Shown: positions 35,522 to 36,430 of the stretch, piece by piece
How positions within the stretch are numbered: position 1 is the first letter of the stretch
Layout: each line of letters starts with the position of its first letter
Assembly (NCBI GenBank): GCA_025934715.1
Contig: JAICWR010000004.1
Location: 1 to 36,430, forward strand
Origin: Candidatus Saccharimonadota bacterium
GTDB lineage: Bacteria; Patescibacteriota; Saccharimonadia; Saccharimonadales; UBA10212
Length of the DNA stretch: 36,430 nucleotides
Direction of reading: 5' to 3'
Translations under genes and position numbers: made by a program
The notes under the pieces: model-generated
Told to the model about the DNA's origin: nothing
The model's input: only the letters and a program-made list of their open reading frames with translations
The model's database searches: none

Positions 35522-35893
35522 TTAACGAGTTTGTGGGTTGCCGCACAGAGTACTGTTATTGGTAGCTGTTGCTTGACCATCGGCACCGTTGCTATTTTGT
35601 GCATTTCCCGCGAGTGAGTTTCCAGAGCTGTCAGTAGCTCGGCCTGAAGTGCTGTTCCCGAAGTTAAAATCTTTCCCAAAAGCACCAAAAGCACCATGAC
35701 CTGCGCAGGGGGTGTTCATAGTAGCAGTGTCAAATCCTGGCTGAGTTCCATAAGCGGAGCCATCGCCAGCACTGCTGGCAAGAGCTGGGACGGCGAAACC
35801 GGCAACCATTACAACACTGGCGCCAACTCCTATTACGTATTTTTTAATACTCCTTTTGCCTCTTTGTACTTTTTGGCCATAGCGATATACCAT
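35522..35893 (-). CDS. Small secreted two-Cys protein, paralogue of 36009..36308
   Basis: Signal peptide (VIGVGASVVMVAGFAVPALA); C.GHGAFGAFGKDFNFG...GADGQATATNNSTLCG. Confidence 0.8.
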   Translation of the reverse strand: MVYRYGQKVQRGKRSIKKYVIGVGASVVMVAGFAVPALASSAGDGSAYGTQPGFDTATMNTPCAGHGAFGAFGKDFNFGNSTSGRATDSSGNSLAGNAQNSNGADGQATATNNSTLCGNPQTR

Positions 35894-35965
35894 AACACCT
35901 CCTAAAATTACTGTGTAATTTAATAATAATCCTCAAATCCGCACAGTAAAATTGCTTACGATAAA

Positions 35966-35990
35966 AAAGAGCCCCATGGACGGGCTCTTT
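35966..35990 (-). terminator. Rho-independent terminator of 36009..36308
   Basis: AAAGAGCCC-catggac-GGGCTCTTT hairpin with A/T-rich flank. Confidence 0.8.
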
Positions 35991-36008
35991 AACTTTACAA
36001 ACGTTTAC

Positions 36009-36308
36009 CTAGGCCTGGCAATTAGTATGGGAGTTATTGCTTCCAGTAGCACCCGGATCCTGACCAACAGCACCGTCGTGGTAACCTGGCGTACCACCAG
36101 CTTGTCCTAAGAATCCGAAGTTACCGTTTACATTTGCGAAAGCACCGTGCGCTGATCCGCATGCAGAAGATTGATCTGATGCGGCGTGGCTAATGGCTGG
36201 AATAGCCACGGCAAAACCCATGCCGCTAACGGCCATTATTGCTGAGGCGGCAATTGCTACCTTTACCTTTATCTTTTTAATACCTTTTTCAAGGTCATAC
36301 TTTGCCAT
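36009..36308 (-). CDS. Small secreted two/three-Cys protein
   Basis: Signal peptide; ACGSAHGAFANVNGNFGFLGQAGGTPGYHDGAVGQDPGATGSNNSHTNCQA; shares C-x(3)-HGAF and NNS..(C) with neighbour. Confidence 0.8.
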   Translation of the reverse strand: MAKYDLEKGIKKIKVKVAIAASAIMAVSGMGFAVAIPAISHAASDQSSACGSAHGAFANVNGNFGFLGQAGGTPGYHDGAVGQDPGATGSNNSHTNCQA

Positions 36309-36375
36309 TTGTTTTCTCCCTTTTTATTAACTTTTAAGGTAAGCATAAGCTGCTACAAGTTGGCTAAGCCGTCAA

Positions 36376-36409
36376 TAAAAATCAGCGCCCTTCGGGGCGC
36401 TGATTTTTT
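36376..36409. terminator. Strong hairpin terminator with TTCG loop
   Basis: AAAAATCAGCGCCC-TTCG-GGGCGCTGATTTTTT. Confidence 0.9.
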
Positions 36410-36430
36410 GGAAGCTAGAATTGACTAGCG

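Noticed and set aside
35368-35697. 109 aa minus-strand ORF
   Set aside because: Crosses a strong terminator and overlaps two better-supported minus-strand genes in other frames.
1-36430. CRISPR array, rRNA genes, classical IS or prophage
   Set aside because: No regularly spaced repeats, rRNA-like sequence, transposase, integrase or phage structural genes were recognised; the only mobile-like unit is the GIY-YIG insertion.

Overview
This 36.4 kb window looks like chromosomal sequence from a Patescibacteria/CPR bacterium, probably Candidatus Saccharibacteria (TM7). That taxonomic call is inferred from protein style and gene content, not from a database search. Genes appear to use genetic code 11: ftsA-like, sbcB and ruvX all end in TGA. 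From left to right: (1) a surface-protein block of about 8.4 kb with a beta-stalk-like protein on the minus strand running off the left edge, four secreted proteins sharing a C-terminal domain, a DUF916/WxLIP-like membrane protein and a PKD-like membrane protein; (2) mnmA, a short alaS, and a second PKD-like membrane protein; (3) an ftsA/pilM-like gene, a large membrane protein, ruvX/yqgF, mltG, LysM-CHAP; (4) obgE, sbcB (ExoI), a small membrane protein, an acidic hypothetical, uvrA, dedA, rplY, uvrC, a YvlD/holin-4-like gene, secG and a TM-anchored family-5 solute-binding protein; (5) tRNA-Cys and tRNA-Leu, small membrane proteins, a PF03640-like protein, a DHFR/RibD-C-like protein, tRNA-Gly with a GIY-YIG insertion, an ATP-grasp gene, a DUF1761-like gene and two paralogous small secreted proteins. 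The main points for a second look are: a ~361 bp GIY-YIG unit apparently inserted at the tRNA-Gly 3' end (18 bp direct repeat plus 20 bp inverted repeat); altered tertiary-pair positions in two tRNAs (U19/A56 in Gly, A18/G55 in Cys); a WxL-like surface cluster; a perfect 12 bp inverted repeat around the uvrA -10 element and start codon; UvrC lacking the Fe-S cysteines and UvrA lacking one zinc-finger cysteine; a minimal AlaRS; widespread -10 elements only 6-12 nt upstream of start codons; and three genes absent from the supplied ORF track.
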